A stretch of 64,000 nt of DNA from Siphonodentalium dalli (taxonomy: Eukaryota > Mollusca > Scaphopoda > Gadilida > Siphonodentaliidae). The position numbers were made by a program, and so were the translations under genes. Positions 24,301 to 37,700 of this stretch are shown here, piece after piece; position 1 is the first letter of the stretch, and each line of letters begins with the position of its first letter. A model generated the notes under the pieces. It did no database searches and was not told the origin of the DNA. It saw only the letters and a list, made by a program, of their open reading frames with translations. The DNA is taken from NCBI GenBank assembly GCA_032622095.1, contig CP136069.1, forward strand, positions 35,004,194-35,068,193. The letters are read 5' to 3'.

Positions 24301-26226
24301 ATGTGCCGTCCTATCGCGAAACATGCCTGCTTTCACATTGATACGATACAAGTGTCGAAAACGTTAAAGGGATTTTGCCCGTGCAGATGCAAAGTACAGT
24401 CGCTTTCAAAAATACTGGGCATTTTATGGGGCCTCAAACAGCCTGCCCCACCCCAATTATCCAACTCCCAACCCCTGCTCATTAGCCAAACCGTGAGGTC
24501 CGGCCTGCGACCGAATGTGCCGTCCTATTGCGAAACATGCCTGCTTGCACATTGATACGATAAAAGTGTCGAAAACGTTAAAGGGATTTTGCCCGTGCAG
24601 ATGCAAAGTACAGTCGCTTTCAAAAATACTGGGCATTTTATGGGGCCTCAAACAGCCTGCCCCACCCCAATTATCCAACTTCCAACCCCTGCTCATTAGC
24701 CAAACCGTGAGGTCCGGCCTGCAACCGAATGTGCCGTACTATCGCGAAACATGCCTGCTTGCACATTGATACGATAAAAGTGTCCAAAACGTTAAAGGGA
24801 TTTTGCCCGTGCATATGCAATGTACAGTCGCTTTCAAAAATACTGGGCATTTTATGGGGCCTCAAACAGCCTGCCCCACCCCAATTATCCAACTCCCAAC
24901 CCCTGCTCATTAGCCAAACCGTGAGGTCCGGCCTGCGACCGAATGTGCCGTCCTATTGCGAAACATGCCTGCTTGCACATTGATACGATAAAAGTGTCCA
25001 AAACGTTAAAGGGATTTTGCCCGTGCAGATGCAATGTACAGTCGCTTTCAAAAATACTGGGCATTTTATGGGGCCTCAAACAGCCTGCCCAACCCCAATT
25101 ATCCAACTCCCAACCCCTGCTCATTAGCCAAACCGTGAGGTCCGGCCTGCGGCCGAATGTGCCGTCCTATCGCGAAACATGCCTGCTTTCACATTGATAC
25201 GATACAAGTGTCCAAAACGTTAAAGGGATTTTGCCCGTGCAGATGCAAAGTACAGTCGCTTTCAAAAATACTGGGCATTTTATGGGGCCTCAAACAGCCT
25301 GCCCCACCCCAATTATCCAATTCCCAACCCCTGCTCATTAGCCAAACCGTGAGGTTCGGCCTGCGACCGAATGTGCCGTCCTATCGCGAAACATGCCTGC
25401 TTGCACATTGATACGATAAAAGTGTCCAAAACGTTAAAGGGATTTTGCCTGTGCATATGCAAAGTACAGTCGCTTTCAAAAATACTGGGCATGTTATGGG
25501 GCCTCAAACAGCCTGCCCCACCGCAATTATCCAACTCCCAACCCCTGCTCATTAGCCAAACCGTGAGGTCCGGCCTGCGACCGAATGTGCCGTCCTATTG
25601 CGAAACATGCCTGCTTGCACTTTGATACGATAAAAGTGTCGAAAACGTTAAAGGGATTTTGCCCGTGCAGATGCAAAGTACAGTCGCTTTCAAAAATACT
25701 GGGCATTTTATGGGGCCTCAAACAGCCTGCCCCACCCCAATTATCCAACTCCCAACCCCTGCTCATTAGCCAAACCGTGAGGTCCGGCCTGCGACCGAAT
25801 GTGCTGTCCTATCGCGAAACATGCCTGCTTGCACATTGATACGATAAAAGTGTCCAAAACGTCAAAGGGATTTTGCCCGTGCAGATGCAATGTACAGTCG
25901 CTTTCAAAAATACTGGGCATTTTATGGGGCCTCAAACAGCCTGCCCCACCCCAATTATCCAACTCCCAACCCCTGCTCATTAGCCAAACCGTGAGGTCCG
26001 GCCTGCGACCGAATGTGCCGTCCTATCGCGAAACATGCCTGCTTTCACATTTATACGATACAAGTGTCGAAAACGTTAAAGGGATTTTGCCCGTGCAGAT
26101 GCAAAGTACAGTCGCTTTCAAAAATACTGGGCATTTTATGGGGCCTCAAACAGCCTGCCCCACCCCAATTATCCAACTCCCAACCCCTGCTCATTAGCCA
26201 AACCGTGAGGTCCGGCCTGCGACCGA

Positions 26227-28367
26227 ATGTGCTGTCCTATCGCGAAACATGCCTGCTTGCACATTGATACGATAAAAGTGTCCAAAACGTCAAAGGGATT
26301 TTGCCCGTGCAGATGCAATGTACAGTCGCTTTCAAAAATACTGGGCATTTTATGGGGCCTCAAACAGCCTGCCCCACCCCAATTATCCAACTCCCAACCC
26401 CTGCTCATTAGCCAAACCGTGAGGTCCGGCCTGCGACCGAATGTGCCGTCCTATCGCGAAACATGCCTGCTTTCACATTGATACGATACAAGTGTCGAAA
26501 ACGTTAAAGGGATTTTGCCCGTGCAGATGCAAAGTACAGTCGCTTTCAAAAATACTGGGCATTTTATGGGGCCTCAAACAGCCTGCCCCACCCCAATTAT
26601 CCAATTCCCAACCCCTGCTCATTAGCCAAACCGTGAGGTTCGGCCTGCGACCGAATGTGCCGTCCTATCGCGAAACATGCCTGCTTGCACATTGATACGA
26701 TAAAAGTGTCCAAAACGTTAAAGGGATTTTGCCTGTGCATATGCAAAGTACAGTCGCTTTCAAAAATACTGGGCATTTTATGGGGCCTCAAACAGCCTGC
26801 CCCACCCCAATTATCCAACTCCCAACCCCTGCTCATTAGCCAAACCGTGAGGTCCGGCCTGCGACCGAATGTGCCGTCCTATTGCGAAACATGCCTGCTT
26901 GCACATTGATACGATAAAAGTGTCGAAAACGTTAAAGGGATTTTGCCCGTGCAGATGCAAAGTACAGTCGCTTTCAAAAATACTGGGCATTTTATGGGGC
27001 CTCAAACAGCCTGCCCCACCCCAATTATCCAACTTCCAACCCCTGCTCATTAGCCAAACCGTGAGGTCCGGCCTGCAACCGAATGTGCCGTCCTATCGCG
27101 AAACATGCCTGCTTGCACATTGATACGATAAAAGTGTCCAAAACGTTAAAGGGATTTTGCCCGTGCATATGCAATGTACAGTCGCTTTCAAAAATACTGG
27201 GCATTTTATGGGGCCTCAAACAGCCTGCCCCACCCCAATTATCCAACTCCCAACCCCTGCTCATTAGCCAAACCGTGAGGTCCGGCCTGCGACCGAATGT
27301 GCCGTCCTATTGCGAAACAATGCCTGCTTGCACATTGATACGATAAAAGTGTCCAAAACGTTAAAGGGATTTTGCCCGTGCAGATGCAATGTACAGTCGC
27401 TTTCAAAAATACTGGGCATTTTATGGGGCCTCAAACAGCCTGCCCCACCCCAATTATCCAACTCCCAACCCCTGCTCATTAGCCAAACCGTGAGGTCCGG
27501 CCTGCGACCGAATGTGCCGTCCTATCGCGAAACATGCCTGCTTTCACATTGATACGATACAAGTGTCCAAAACGTTAAAGGGATTTTGCCCGTGCAGATG
27601 CAAAGTACAGTCGCTTTCAAAAATACTGGGCATTTTATGGGGCCTCAAACAGCCTGCCCCACCCCAATTATCCAATTCCCAACCCCTGCTCATTAGCCAA
27701 ACCGTGAGGTTCGGCCTGCGACCGAATGTGCCGTCCTATCGCGAAACATGCCTGCTTGCACATTGATACGATAAAAGTGTCCAAAACGTTAAAGGGATTT
27801 TGCCTGTGCATATGCAAAGTACAGTCGCTTTCAAAAATACTGGGCATGTTATGGGGCCTCAAACAGCCTGCCCCACCGCAATTATCCAACTCCCAACCCC
27901 TGCTCATTAGCCAAACCGTGAGGTCCGGCCTGCGACCGAATGTGCCGTCCTATTGCGAAACATGCCTGCTTGCACTTTGATACGATAAACGTGTCGAAAA
28001 CGTTAAAGGGATTTTGCCCGTGCAGATGCAAAGTACAGTCGCTTTCAAAAATACTGGGCATTTTATGGGGCCTCAAACAGCCTGCCCCACCCCAATTATC
28101 CAACTCCCAACCCCTGCTCATTAGCCAAACCGTGAGGTCCGGCCTGCGACCGAATGTGCTGTCCTATCGCGAAACATGCCTGCTTGCACATTGATACGAT
28201 AAAAGTGTCCAAAACGTCAAAGGGATTTTGCCCGTGCAGATGCAATGTACAGTCGCTTTCAAAAATACTGGGCATTTTATGGGGCCTCAAACAGCCTGCC
28301 CCACCCCAATTATCCAACTCCCAACCCCTGCTCATTAGCCAAACCGTGAGGTCCGGCCTGCGACCGA
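26227..28367 (+). repeat. Satellite segment: third partial copy of the 10-unit order
   Basis: Unit order is C, A, B, u209 A precursor, u209 A, reference-like, A, B, D, C, resembling the 22-26 kb order but with substitutions. The unit starting at 27297 has an extra A at about 27319 (gcgaaacaatgcc), so the next start is 27512. The D unit 27940 has gataaacgtg. No gene is present. Confidence 0.85.
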
Positions 28368-31364
28368 ATGTGCCGTCCTATCGCGAAACATGCCTGCTTT
28401 CACATTGATACGATACAAGTGTCGAAAACGTTAAAGGGATTTTGCCCGTGCAGATGCAAAGTACAGTCGCTTTCAAAAATACTGGGCATTTTATGGGGCC
28501 TCAAACAGCCTGCCCCACCCCAATTATCCAACTCCCAACCCCTGCTCATTAGCCAAACCGTGAGGTCCGGCCTGCGACCGAATGTGCCGTCCTATTGCGA
28601 AACATGCCTGCTTGCACATTGATACGATAAAAGTGTCCAAAACGTCAAAGGGATTTTGCCTGTGCAGATGCAAAGTACAGTCGCTTTCAAAAATACTGGG
28701 CATTTTATGGGGCCTCAAACAGCCTGCCCCACCCCAATTATCCAACTCCCAACCCCTGCTCATTAGCCAAACCGTGAGGTCCGGCCTGCGACGGAATGTG
28801 CCGTCCTATCGCGAAACATGCCTGCTTTCACATTGATACGATACAAGTGTCCAAAACGTTAAAGGGATTTTGCCCGTGCAGATGCAAAGTACAGTCGCTT
28901 TCAAAAATACTGGGCATTTTATGGGGCCTCAAACAGCCTGCCCCACCCCAATTATCCAACTCCCAACCCCTGCTCATTAGCCAAACCGTGAGGTTCGGCC
29001 TGCGACCGAATGTGCCGTCCTATCGCGAAACATGCCTGCTTGCACATTGATACGATAAAAGTGTCCAAAACGTTAAAGGGATTTTGCCCGTGCAGATGCA
29101 AAGTACAGTCGCTTTCAAAAATACTGGGCATTTTATGGGGCCTCAAACAGCCTGCCCCACCCCAATTATCCAACTCCCAACCCCTGCTCATTAGCCAAAC
29201 CGTGAGGTCCGGCCTGCGACCGAATGTGCTGTCCTATCGCGAAACATGCCTGCTTGCACATTGATACAATACAAGTGTCCAAAACGTCAAAGGGATTTTG
29301 CCCGTGCAGATGCAATGTACAGTCGCTTTCAAAAATACTGGGCATTTTATGGGGCCTCAAACAGCCTGCCCCACCCCAATTATCCAACTCCCAACCCCTG
29401 CTCATTAGCCAAAACCGTGAGGTCCGGCCTGCGACCGAATGTGCCGTCCTATCGCGAAACATGCCTGCTTGCACATTGATACGATAAAAGTGTCCAAAAC
29501 GTTAAAGGGATTTTGCCCGTGCAGATGCAAAGTACAGTCGCTTTCAAAAATACTGGGCATTTTATGGGGCCTCAAACAGCCTGCCCCACCCCAATTATCC
29601 AATTCCCAACCCCTGCTCATTAGCCAAACCGTGAGGTTCGGCCTGCGACCGAATGTGCCGTCCTATCGCGAAACATGCCTGCTTGCACATTGATACGATA
29701 AAAGTGTCCAAAACGTTAAAGGGATTTTGCCCGTGCAGATGCAAAGTACAGTCGCTTTCAAAAATACTAGGTATTTTGTGGGGCCTCAAACAGCCTGCCC
29801 CACCCCAATTATCCAACTCCGAACCCCTGCTCATTAGCCAAACCGTGAGGTCCGGCCTGCGACCGAATGTGCCGTCCTGTCGCGAAACATGCCTGCTTGC
29901 ACTTTGATACGATAAAAGTGTCCAAAACGTTAAAGGGATTTTGCCTGTGCATATGCAAAGTACAGTCGCTTTCAAAAATACTGGGCATTTTATGGGGCCT
30001 CAAACAGCCTGCCCCACCCCAATTTTCCAACTCCAAACCCCTGCTCATTAGCCAAACCGTGAGGTCCGGCCTGCGACCGAATGTGCCGTCCTATCGCGAA
30101 ACATGCCTGCTTGCACATTGATACGATAAAAGTGTCCAAAACGTTAAAGGGATTTTGCCCGTGCAGATGCAATGTACAGTCGCTTTCAAATTTACTGGGC
30201 ATTTTATGGGGCCTCAAACAGCCTGCCCCACACCAATTATCCAACTCCCAACCCCTGCTCATTAGCCAAACCGTGAGGTCCGGCCTGCGACCGAATGTGC
30301 CATCCTATCGCGAAACATGCCTGCTTGCACATTGATACGATAAAAGTGTCCAAAACGTTAAAGGGATTTTGCCCGTGCAGATGCAAAGTACAGTCGCTTT
30401 CAAAAATACTGGGCATTTTATGGGGCCTCAAACAGCCTGCCCCACCCCAATTATCCAACTCCCAACCCCTGCTCATTAGCCAAACCGTGAGGTCCGGCCT
30501 GCGACCGAATGTGCCGTCCTATCGCGAAACATGCCTGCTTTCACATTGATACGATACAAGTGTCCAAAACGTTAAAGGGATTTTGCCCGTGTAGATGCAA
30601 AGTACAGTCGCTTTCAAAAATACTAGGTATTTTATGGCGCCTCAAACAGCCTGCCCCACCCCAATTATCCAACTTCCAACCCCTGCTCATTAGCCAAACC
30701 GTGAGGTCCGGCCTGCGACCGAATGTGCCGTCCTATCGTGAAACATGCCTGCTTGCACATTGATACGATAAAAGTGTCCAAAACGTTAAAGGGATTTTGC
30801 CTGTGCATATGCAAAGTACAGTCGCTTTCAAAAATACTGGGCATGTTATGGGGCCTCAAACAGCCTGCCCCACCCCAATTATCCAACTCCCAACCCCTGC
30901 TCATTAGCCAAACCGTGAGGTCCGGCCTGCGACCGAATGTGCCGTCCTATTGCGAAATATGCCTGCTTGCACATTGATACGATAAAAGTGTCCAAAACGT
31001 TAAAGGGATTTTGCCCGTGCAGATGCAAAGTACAGTCGCTTTCAAAAATACTGGGCATGTTATGGGGCCTCAAACAGCCTGCCCCACCCCAATTATCCAA
31101 CTCCCAACCCCTGCTCATTAGCCAAACCGTGAGGTTCGGCCTGCGACCGAATGTGTCGTCCTATCGCGAAACATGCCTGCTTGCACATTGATACGATAAA
31201 AGTGTCCATAACGTTAAAGGGATTTTGCCCGTGCAGATGCAAAGTACAGTCGCTTTCAAAAATACTAGGTATTTTATGGGGCCTCAAACAGCCTGCCCCA
31301 CCCCAATTATCCAACTCCCAACCCCTGCTCATTAGCCAAACCGTGAGGTCCGGCCTGCGACCGA
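28368..31364 (+). repeat. Irregular satellite segment
   Basis: Fourteen units show no long internal duplication I could find. Notable ones are C with gatacaatac (29224) and one extra A at about 29411 (gccaaaaccg), a cctgtcgcg unit (29867) related to 755, a unit with aaatttactggg and ccacaccaatt (30081), E-A-V (30295, 30509, 30723) and an I unit (31151). The 30081 unit shares the aaattt variant with units 52343, 53199, 55553, 57693 and 62188. No gene is present. Confidence 0.85.
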
Positions 31365-31779
31365 ATGTGCCGTCCTATCGCGAAACATGCCTGCTTGCAC
31401 ATTGATACGATAAAAGTGTCCAAAACGTTAAAGGGATTTTGCCTGTGCATTTGCAAAGTACAGTCGCTTTCAAAAATACTGGGCATTTTATGGGGCCTCA
31501 AACAGCCTGCCCCACCCCAATTATCCAACTCCCAACCCCTGCTCATTAGCCAAACCGTGAGGTCCGGCCTGCGACCGAATGTGCCGTCCTATTGCGAAAC
31601 ATGCCTGCTTGCACATTGATACGATAAAAGTGTCCAAAACGTTAAAGGGATTTTGCCCGTGCAGATGCAAAGTACAGTCGCTTTCAAAAATACTGGGCAT
31701 TTTATGCGTCCTCAAACAGCCTGCCCCACCCCAATTATCCAACTCCCAACCCCTGCTCATTAGCCAAACCGTGAGGTTC

Positions 31780-31935
31780 GGCCTGCGACCGGATTTTGCC
31801 TGTGCATATGCAAAGTACAGTCGCTTTCAAAAATACTGGGCATTTTATGGGGCCTCAAACAGCCTGCCCCACCCCAATTATCCAACTCCCAACCCCTGCT
31901 CATTAGCCAAACCGTGAGGTCCGGCCTGCGACCGA
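31780..31935 (+). repeat. Truncated 143-bp monomer, 71-bp deletion (copy 1)
   Basis: At 31790/31791 the end of one unit (gcctgcgacc) joins directly to ggattttgcc of the next. u214 and u1-u70 are missing, 71 bp in all, with a 1-bp G overlap at the junction. The remaining unit is B type. The conserved u1-u18 CpG segment is therefore absent here. Confidence 0.92.
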
Positions 31936-33205
31936 ATGTGCCGTCCTATTGCGAAACATGCCTGCTTGCACATTGATACGATAAAAGTGTCCAAAACGTC
32001 AAAGGGATTTTGCCCGTGCAGATGCAATGTACAGTCGCTTTCAAAAATACTGGGCATTTTATGGGGCATCAAACAGCCTGCCCCACCCCAATTATCCAAC
32101 TCCCAACCCCTGCTCATTAGCCAAACCGTGAGGTCCGGCCTGCGACCGAATGTGCCATCCTATCGCGAAACATGCCTGCTTGCACATTGATACGATAAAA
32201 GTGTCCAAAACGTTAAAGGGATTTTGCCCGTGCAGATGCAAAGTACAGTCGCTTTCAAAAATACTGGGCATTTTATGGGGCCTCAAACAGCCTGCCCCAC
32301 CCCAATTATCCAACTCCCAACCCCTGCTCATTAGCCAAACCGTGAGGTCCGGCTAGCGACCGAATGGGCCGTCCTATCGCGAAACATGCCTGCTTTCACA
32401 TTGATACGATACAAGTGTCCAAAACGTTAAAGGGATTTTGCCCGTGTAGATGCAAAGTACAGTCGTTTCCAAAATTCTAGGTATTTTATGGCGCCTCAAA
32501 CAGCCTGCCCCACCCCAATTATCCAACTTCCAACCCCTGCTCATTAGCCAAACCGTGAGGTACGGCCTGCGACCGAATGTGCCGTCCTATCGTGAAACAT
32601 GCCTGCTTGCACATTGATACGATACAAGTGTCCAAAACGTTAAAGGGATTTTGCCCGTGCAGATGCAAAGTACAGTCGCTTTCAAAAATACTAGGTATTT
32701 TATGGGGCCTCAAACAGCCTGCCCCACCCCAATTATCCAACTCACAACCCCTGCTCATTAGCCAAACCGTGAGGTCCGGCCTGCGACCGAATGTGCCGTC
32801 CTATCGCGAAACATGCCTGCTTGCACATTGATACGATAAAAGTGTCCAAAACGTTAAAGGGATTTTGCCTGTGCATTTGCAAAGTACAGTCGCTTTCAAA
32901 AATACTGGGCATTTTATGGGGCCTCAAACAGCCTGCCCCACCACAATTATCCAACTCCCAACCCCTGCTCATTAGCCAAACCGTGAGGTCCGGCCTGCGA
33001 CCGAATGTGCCGTCCTATTGCGAAACATGCCTGCTTGCACATTGATACGATAAAAGTGTCCAAAACGTTAAAGGGATTTTGCCCGTGCAGATGCAAAGTA
33101 CAGTCGCTTTCAAAAATACTGGGCATTTTATGGGGCCTCAAACAGCCTGCCCCACCCCAATTATCCAACTCCCAACCCCTGCTCATTAGCCAAACCGTGA
33201 GGTTC

Positions 33206-33361
33206 GGCCTGCGACCGGATTTTGCCTGTGCATATGCAAAGTACAGTCGCTTTCAAAAATACTGGGCATTTTATGGGGCCTCAAACAGCCTGCCCCACCC
33301 CAATTATCCAACTCCCAACCCCTGCTCATTAGCCAAACCGTGAGGTCCGGCCTGCGACCGA
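33206..33361 (+). repeat. Truncated 143-bp monomer, 71-bp deletion (copy 2)
   Basis: The same junction as in copy 1 lies at 33216/33217, exactly 1,426 bp downstream. The identical breakpoint shows that the deletion happened once and was copied by the segmental duplication. Confidence 0.92.
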
Positions 33362-34643
33362 ATGTGCCGTCCTATTGCGAAACATGCCTGCTTGCACATT
33401 GATACGATAAAAGTGTCCAAAACGTCAAAGGGATTTTGCCCGTGCAGATGCAATGTACAGTCGCTTTCAAAAATACTGGGCATTTTATGGGGCATCAAAC
33501 AGCCTGCCCCACCCCAATTATCCAACTCCCAACCCCTGCTCATTAGCCAAACCGTGAGGTCCGGCCTGCGACCGAATGTGCCATCCTATCGCGAAACATG
33601 CCTGCTTGCACATTGATACGATAAAAGTGTCCAAAACGTTAAAGGGATTTTGCCCGTGCAGATGCAAAGTACAGTCGCTTTCAAAAATACTGGGCATTTT
33701 ATGGGGCCTCAAACAGCCTGCCCCACCCCAATTATCCAACTCCCAACCCCTGCTCATTAGCCAAACCGTGAGGTCCGGCTAGCGACCGAATGGGCCGTCC
33801 TATCGCGAAACATGCCTGCTTTCACATTGATACGATACAAGTGTCCAAAACGTTAAAGGGATTTTGCCCGTGTAGATGCAAAGTACAGTCGTTTCCAAAA
33901 TTCTAGGTATTTTATGGCGCCTCAAACAGCCTGCCCCACCCCAATTATCCAACTTCCAACCCCTGCTCATTAGCCAAACCGTGAGGTACGGCCTGCGACC
34001 GAATGTGCCGTCCTATCGTGAAACATGCCTGCTTGCACATTGATACGATACAAGTGTCCAAAACGTTAAAGGGATTTTGCCTGTGTATATGCAAAGTACA
34101 GTCGCTTTCAAAAATACTGGGCATTTTATGGGTCCTCAAACAGCCTGCCCCACCCCAATTATCCAACTCCCAACCCATGCTCATTAGCCAAACCGTGAGG
34201 TCCGGCCTGCGATCGAATGTGCCGTCCTATTGCGAAACATGCCTGCTTGCACATTGATACGATAAAAGTGTCCAAAACGTTAAAGGATTTTGCCCGTGCA
34301 GATGCAAAGTACAGTCGCTTTCAAAAATACTGGGCATTTTATGCGGCCTCAAACAGCCTGCCCCACCACAATTATCCAACTCCCAACCCCTGCTCATTAG
34401 CCAAACCGTGAGGTCCGGCCTGCGACCGAATGTGCTGTCCTATCGCGAAACATGCCTGCTTGCACATTGATACGATAAAAGTGTCCAAAACGTCAAAGGG
34501 ATTTTGCCCGTGCAGATGCAATGTACAGTCGCTTTCAAAAATACTGGGCATTTTATGGGGCCTCAAACAGCCTGCCCCACCCCAATTATCCAACTCCCAA
34601 CCCCTGCTCATTAGCCAAACCGTGAGGTCCGGCCTGCGACCGA

Positions 34644-34762
34644 ATGTGCCGTCCTATCGCGAAACATGCCTGCTTTCACATTGATACGATACAAGTGTCC
34701 CCAATTATCCAACTCCCAACCCCTGCTCATTAGCCAAACCGTGAGGTCCGGCCTGCGACCGA
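34644..34762 (+). repeat. Truncated 119-bp monomer, 95-bp deletion
   Basis: An A-type unit reads to acaagtgtcc (ending at 34700) and then jumps to ccaattatcc. u58-u152 are missing, 95 bp. The junction lies in a run of C, so a 2-4 base overlap is possible. The inverted repeat and the first two C tracts are lost. This deletion is seen once. Confidence 0.92.
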
Positions 34763-37700
34763 ATGTGCCGTCCTATCGCGAAACATGCCCGCTTTCACAT
34801 TGATACGATACAAGTGTCCAAAACGTTAAAGGGATTTTGCCCGTGAAGATGCAAAGTACAGTCGCTTTCAAAAATACTAGGTATTTTATGGCGCCTCAAA
34901 CAGCCTGCCCCACCCCAATTATCCAACTTCCAACCCCTGCTCATTAGCCAAACCGTGAGGTCCGGCCTGCGACCGAATGTGCCGTCCTATCGTGAAACAT
35001 GCCTGCTTGCACATTGATACGATAAAAGTGTCCAAAACGTTAAAGGGATTTTGCCTGTGCATATGCAAAGTACAGTCGCTTTCAAAAATACTGGGCATTT
35101 TATGGGGCCTCAAACAGCCTGCCCCACCCCAATTATCCAACTCCCAACCCCTGCTCATTAGCCAAACCGTGAGGTCCGGCCTGCGACCGAATGTGCCGTC
35201 CTATTGCGAAACATGCCTGCTTGCACATTGATACGATAAAAGTGTCCAAAACGTCAAAGGGATTTTGCCCGTGCAGATGCAAAGTACAGTCGCTTTCAAA
35301 AATACTGGGCATTTTATGCGGCCTCAAACAGCCTGCCCCACCCCAATTATCCAACTCCCAACCCCTGCTCATTAGCCAAACCGTGAGGTCCGGCCTGCGA
35401 CCGAATGTGCTGTCCTATCGCGAAACATGCCTGCTTGCACATTGATACGATAAAAGTGTCCAAAACGTCAAAGGGATTTTGCCCGTGCAGATGCAATGTA
35501 CAGTCGCTTTCAAAAATACTGGGCATTTTATGGGGCCTCAAACAGCCTGCCCCACCCCAATTATCCAACTCCCAACCCCTGCTCATTAGCCAAACCGTGA
35601 GGTCCGGCCTGCGACCGAATGTGCCATCCTATCGCGAAACATGCCTGCTTGCACATTGATACGATAAAAGTGTCCAAAACGTTAAAGGGATTTTGCCCGT
35701 GCAGATGCAAAGTACAGTCGCTTTCAAAAATACTGGGCATTTTATGGGGCCTCAAACAGCCTGCCCCACCCCAATTATCCAACTCCCAACCCCTGCTCAT
35801 TAGCCAAACCGTGAGGTCCGGCCAGCGACCGAATGTGCCGTCCTATCGCGAAACATGCCTGCTTTCACATTGATACGATACAAGTGTCCAAAACGTTAAA
35901 GGGATTTTGCCCGTGTAGATGCAAAGTACAATCGCTTTCAAAAATACTAGGTATTTTATGGCGCCTCAAACAGCCTGCCCCACCCCAATTATCCAACTTC
36001 CAACCCTGCTCATTAGCCAAACCGTGAGGTACGGCCTGCGACCGAATGTGCCGTCCTATCGTGAAACATGCCTGCTTGCACATTGATACGATAAAAGTGT
36101 CCAAAACGTTAAAGGGATTTTGCCTGTGTATATGCAAAGTACAGTCGCTTTCAAAAATACTGGGCATTTTATGGGGCCTCAAACAGCCTGCCCCACCCCA
36201 CTTATCCAACTCCCAACCCATGCTCATTAGCCAAACCGTGAGGTCCGGCCTACGACCGAATGTGCCGTCCTATTGCGAAACATGCCTGCTTGCACATTGA
36301 TACGATAAAAGTGTCCAAAACGTTAAAGGGATTTTGCCCGTGCAGATGCAAAGTACAGTCGCTTTCAAAAATACTGGGCATTTTATGCGGCCTCAAACAG
36401 CCTGCCCCACCACAATTATCCAACTCCCAACCCCTGCTCATTAGCAAACCGTGAGGTCCGGCCTGCGACCGAATGTGCTGTCCTATCGCGAAACATGGCT
36501 GCTTGCACATTGATACGATAAAAGTGTCCAAAACGTCAAAGGGATTTTGCCCGTGCAGATGCAATGTACAGTCGCTTTCAAAAATACTGGGCATTTTATG
36601 GGGCCTCAAACAGCCTGCCCCACCCCAATTATCCAACTCCCAACCCCTGCTCATTAGCCAAACCGTGAGGTCCGGCCTGCGACCGAATGTGCCGTCCTAT
36701 CGCGAAACATGCCTGCTTTCACATTGATACGATACAAGTGTCCAAAACGTTAAAGGGATTTTGCCCGTGCAGATGCAAAGTACAGTCGCTTTCAAAAATA
36801 CTGGGCATTTTATGGGGCCTCAAACAGCCTGCCCCACCCCAATTATCCAATTCCCAACCCCTGCTCATTAGCCAAACCGTGAGGTTCGGCCTGCGACCGA
36901 ATGTGTCGTCCTATCGCGAAACATGCCTGCTTGCACATTGATACGATAAAAGTGTCCATAACCTTAAAGGGATTTTGCCCGTGCAGATGCAAAGTACAGT
37001 CGCTTTCAAAAATACTAGGTATTTTATGGGGCCTCAAACAGCCTGCCGCACCCCAATTATCCAACTCCCAACCCCTGTTCATTAGCCAAACCGTGAGGTC
37101 CGGCCTGCGACCGAATGTGCCGTCCTATCGCGAAACATGCCTGCTTGCACTTTGATACGATAAAAGTGTCCAAAACGTTAAAGGGATTTTGCCTGTGCAT
37201 ATGCAAAGTACAGTCGCTTTCAAAAATACTGGGCATTTTATGGGGCCTCAAACAGCCTGCCCCACCCCAATTATCCAACTCCCAACCCCTGCTCATTAGC
37301 CAAACCGTGAGGTCCGGCCTGCGACCGAATGTGCTGTCCTATCGCGAAACATGCGTGCTTGCACATTGATACGATAAAAGTGTCCAAAACGTCAATGAGA
37401 TTTTGCCCGTGCAGATGCAATGTACAGTCGCTTTCAAAAATACTGGGCATTTTAGGGGGCCTCAAACAGCCTGCCCCACCCCAATTATCCAACTCCCAAC
37501 CCCTGCTCATTAGCCAAACCGTGAGGTTTGGCCTGCGACCGAATGTGCCGTCCTATCGTGAAACATGCCTGCTTGCACATTGATACGATAAAAGTGTCCA
37601 AAACGTTAAAGGGATTTTGTTTGTGCATATGCAAAGTACAGTCGCTTTCAAAAATACTGGGCATTTTATGGGGCCTCAAACAGCCTGCCCCACCCCAATT

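Larger units (their letters stand above)
21775..26235 (+). repeat. Recent 10-unit tandem duplication (2,144 bp spacing)
   Basis: Sequence from about 21,775 to 24,090 matches about 23,919 to 26,234 at an offset of 2,144 bp (10 x 214 + 4). Both copies hold a 4-bp ATAT insertion (tcctatatatcgcg near 21951 and 24095), the ccgtactatcg variant (22585/24729), gcccaacccc (22799/24943) and cacatttatacg (23869/26013). I noticed one substitution between copies, in the 'ctgcggccgaatg' stretch near 25152. This is the youngest-looking duplication wholly inside the window. Confidence 0.93.
31365..34076 (+). repeat. Tandem duplication, 1,426-bp unit with a shared 71-bp deletion
   Basis: Sequence from about 31,340 to 32,650 matches about 32,766 to 34,076 at 1,426 bp, which equals six full units plus a 143-bp truncated unit minus 1 bp. 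Shared private markers are gtgcatttgcaaag, the 71-bp deletion, ggggcatcaaac, ggctagcgacc with aatgggccg, and gtcgtttccaaaattctagg with a 1-bp loss. One visible difference is atgcgtcctc (about 31706) against atggggcctc in copy 2. Confidence 0.92.
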
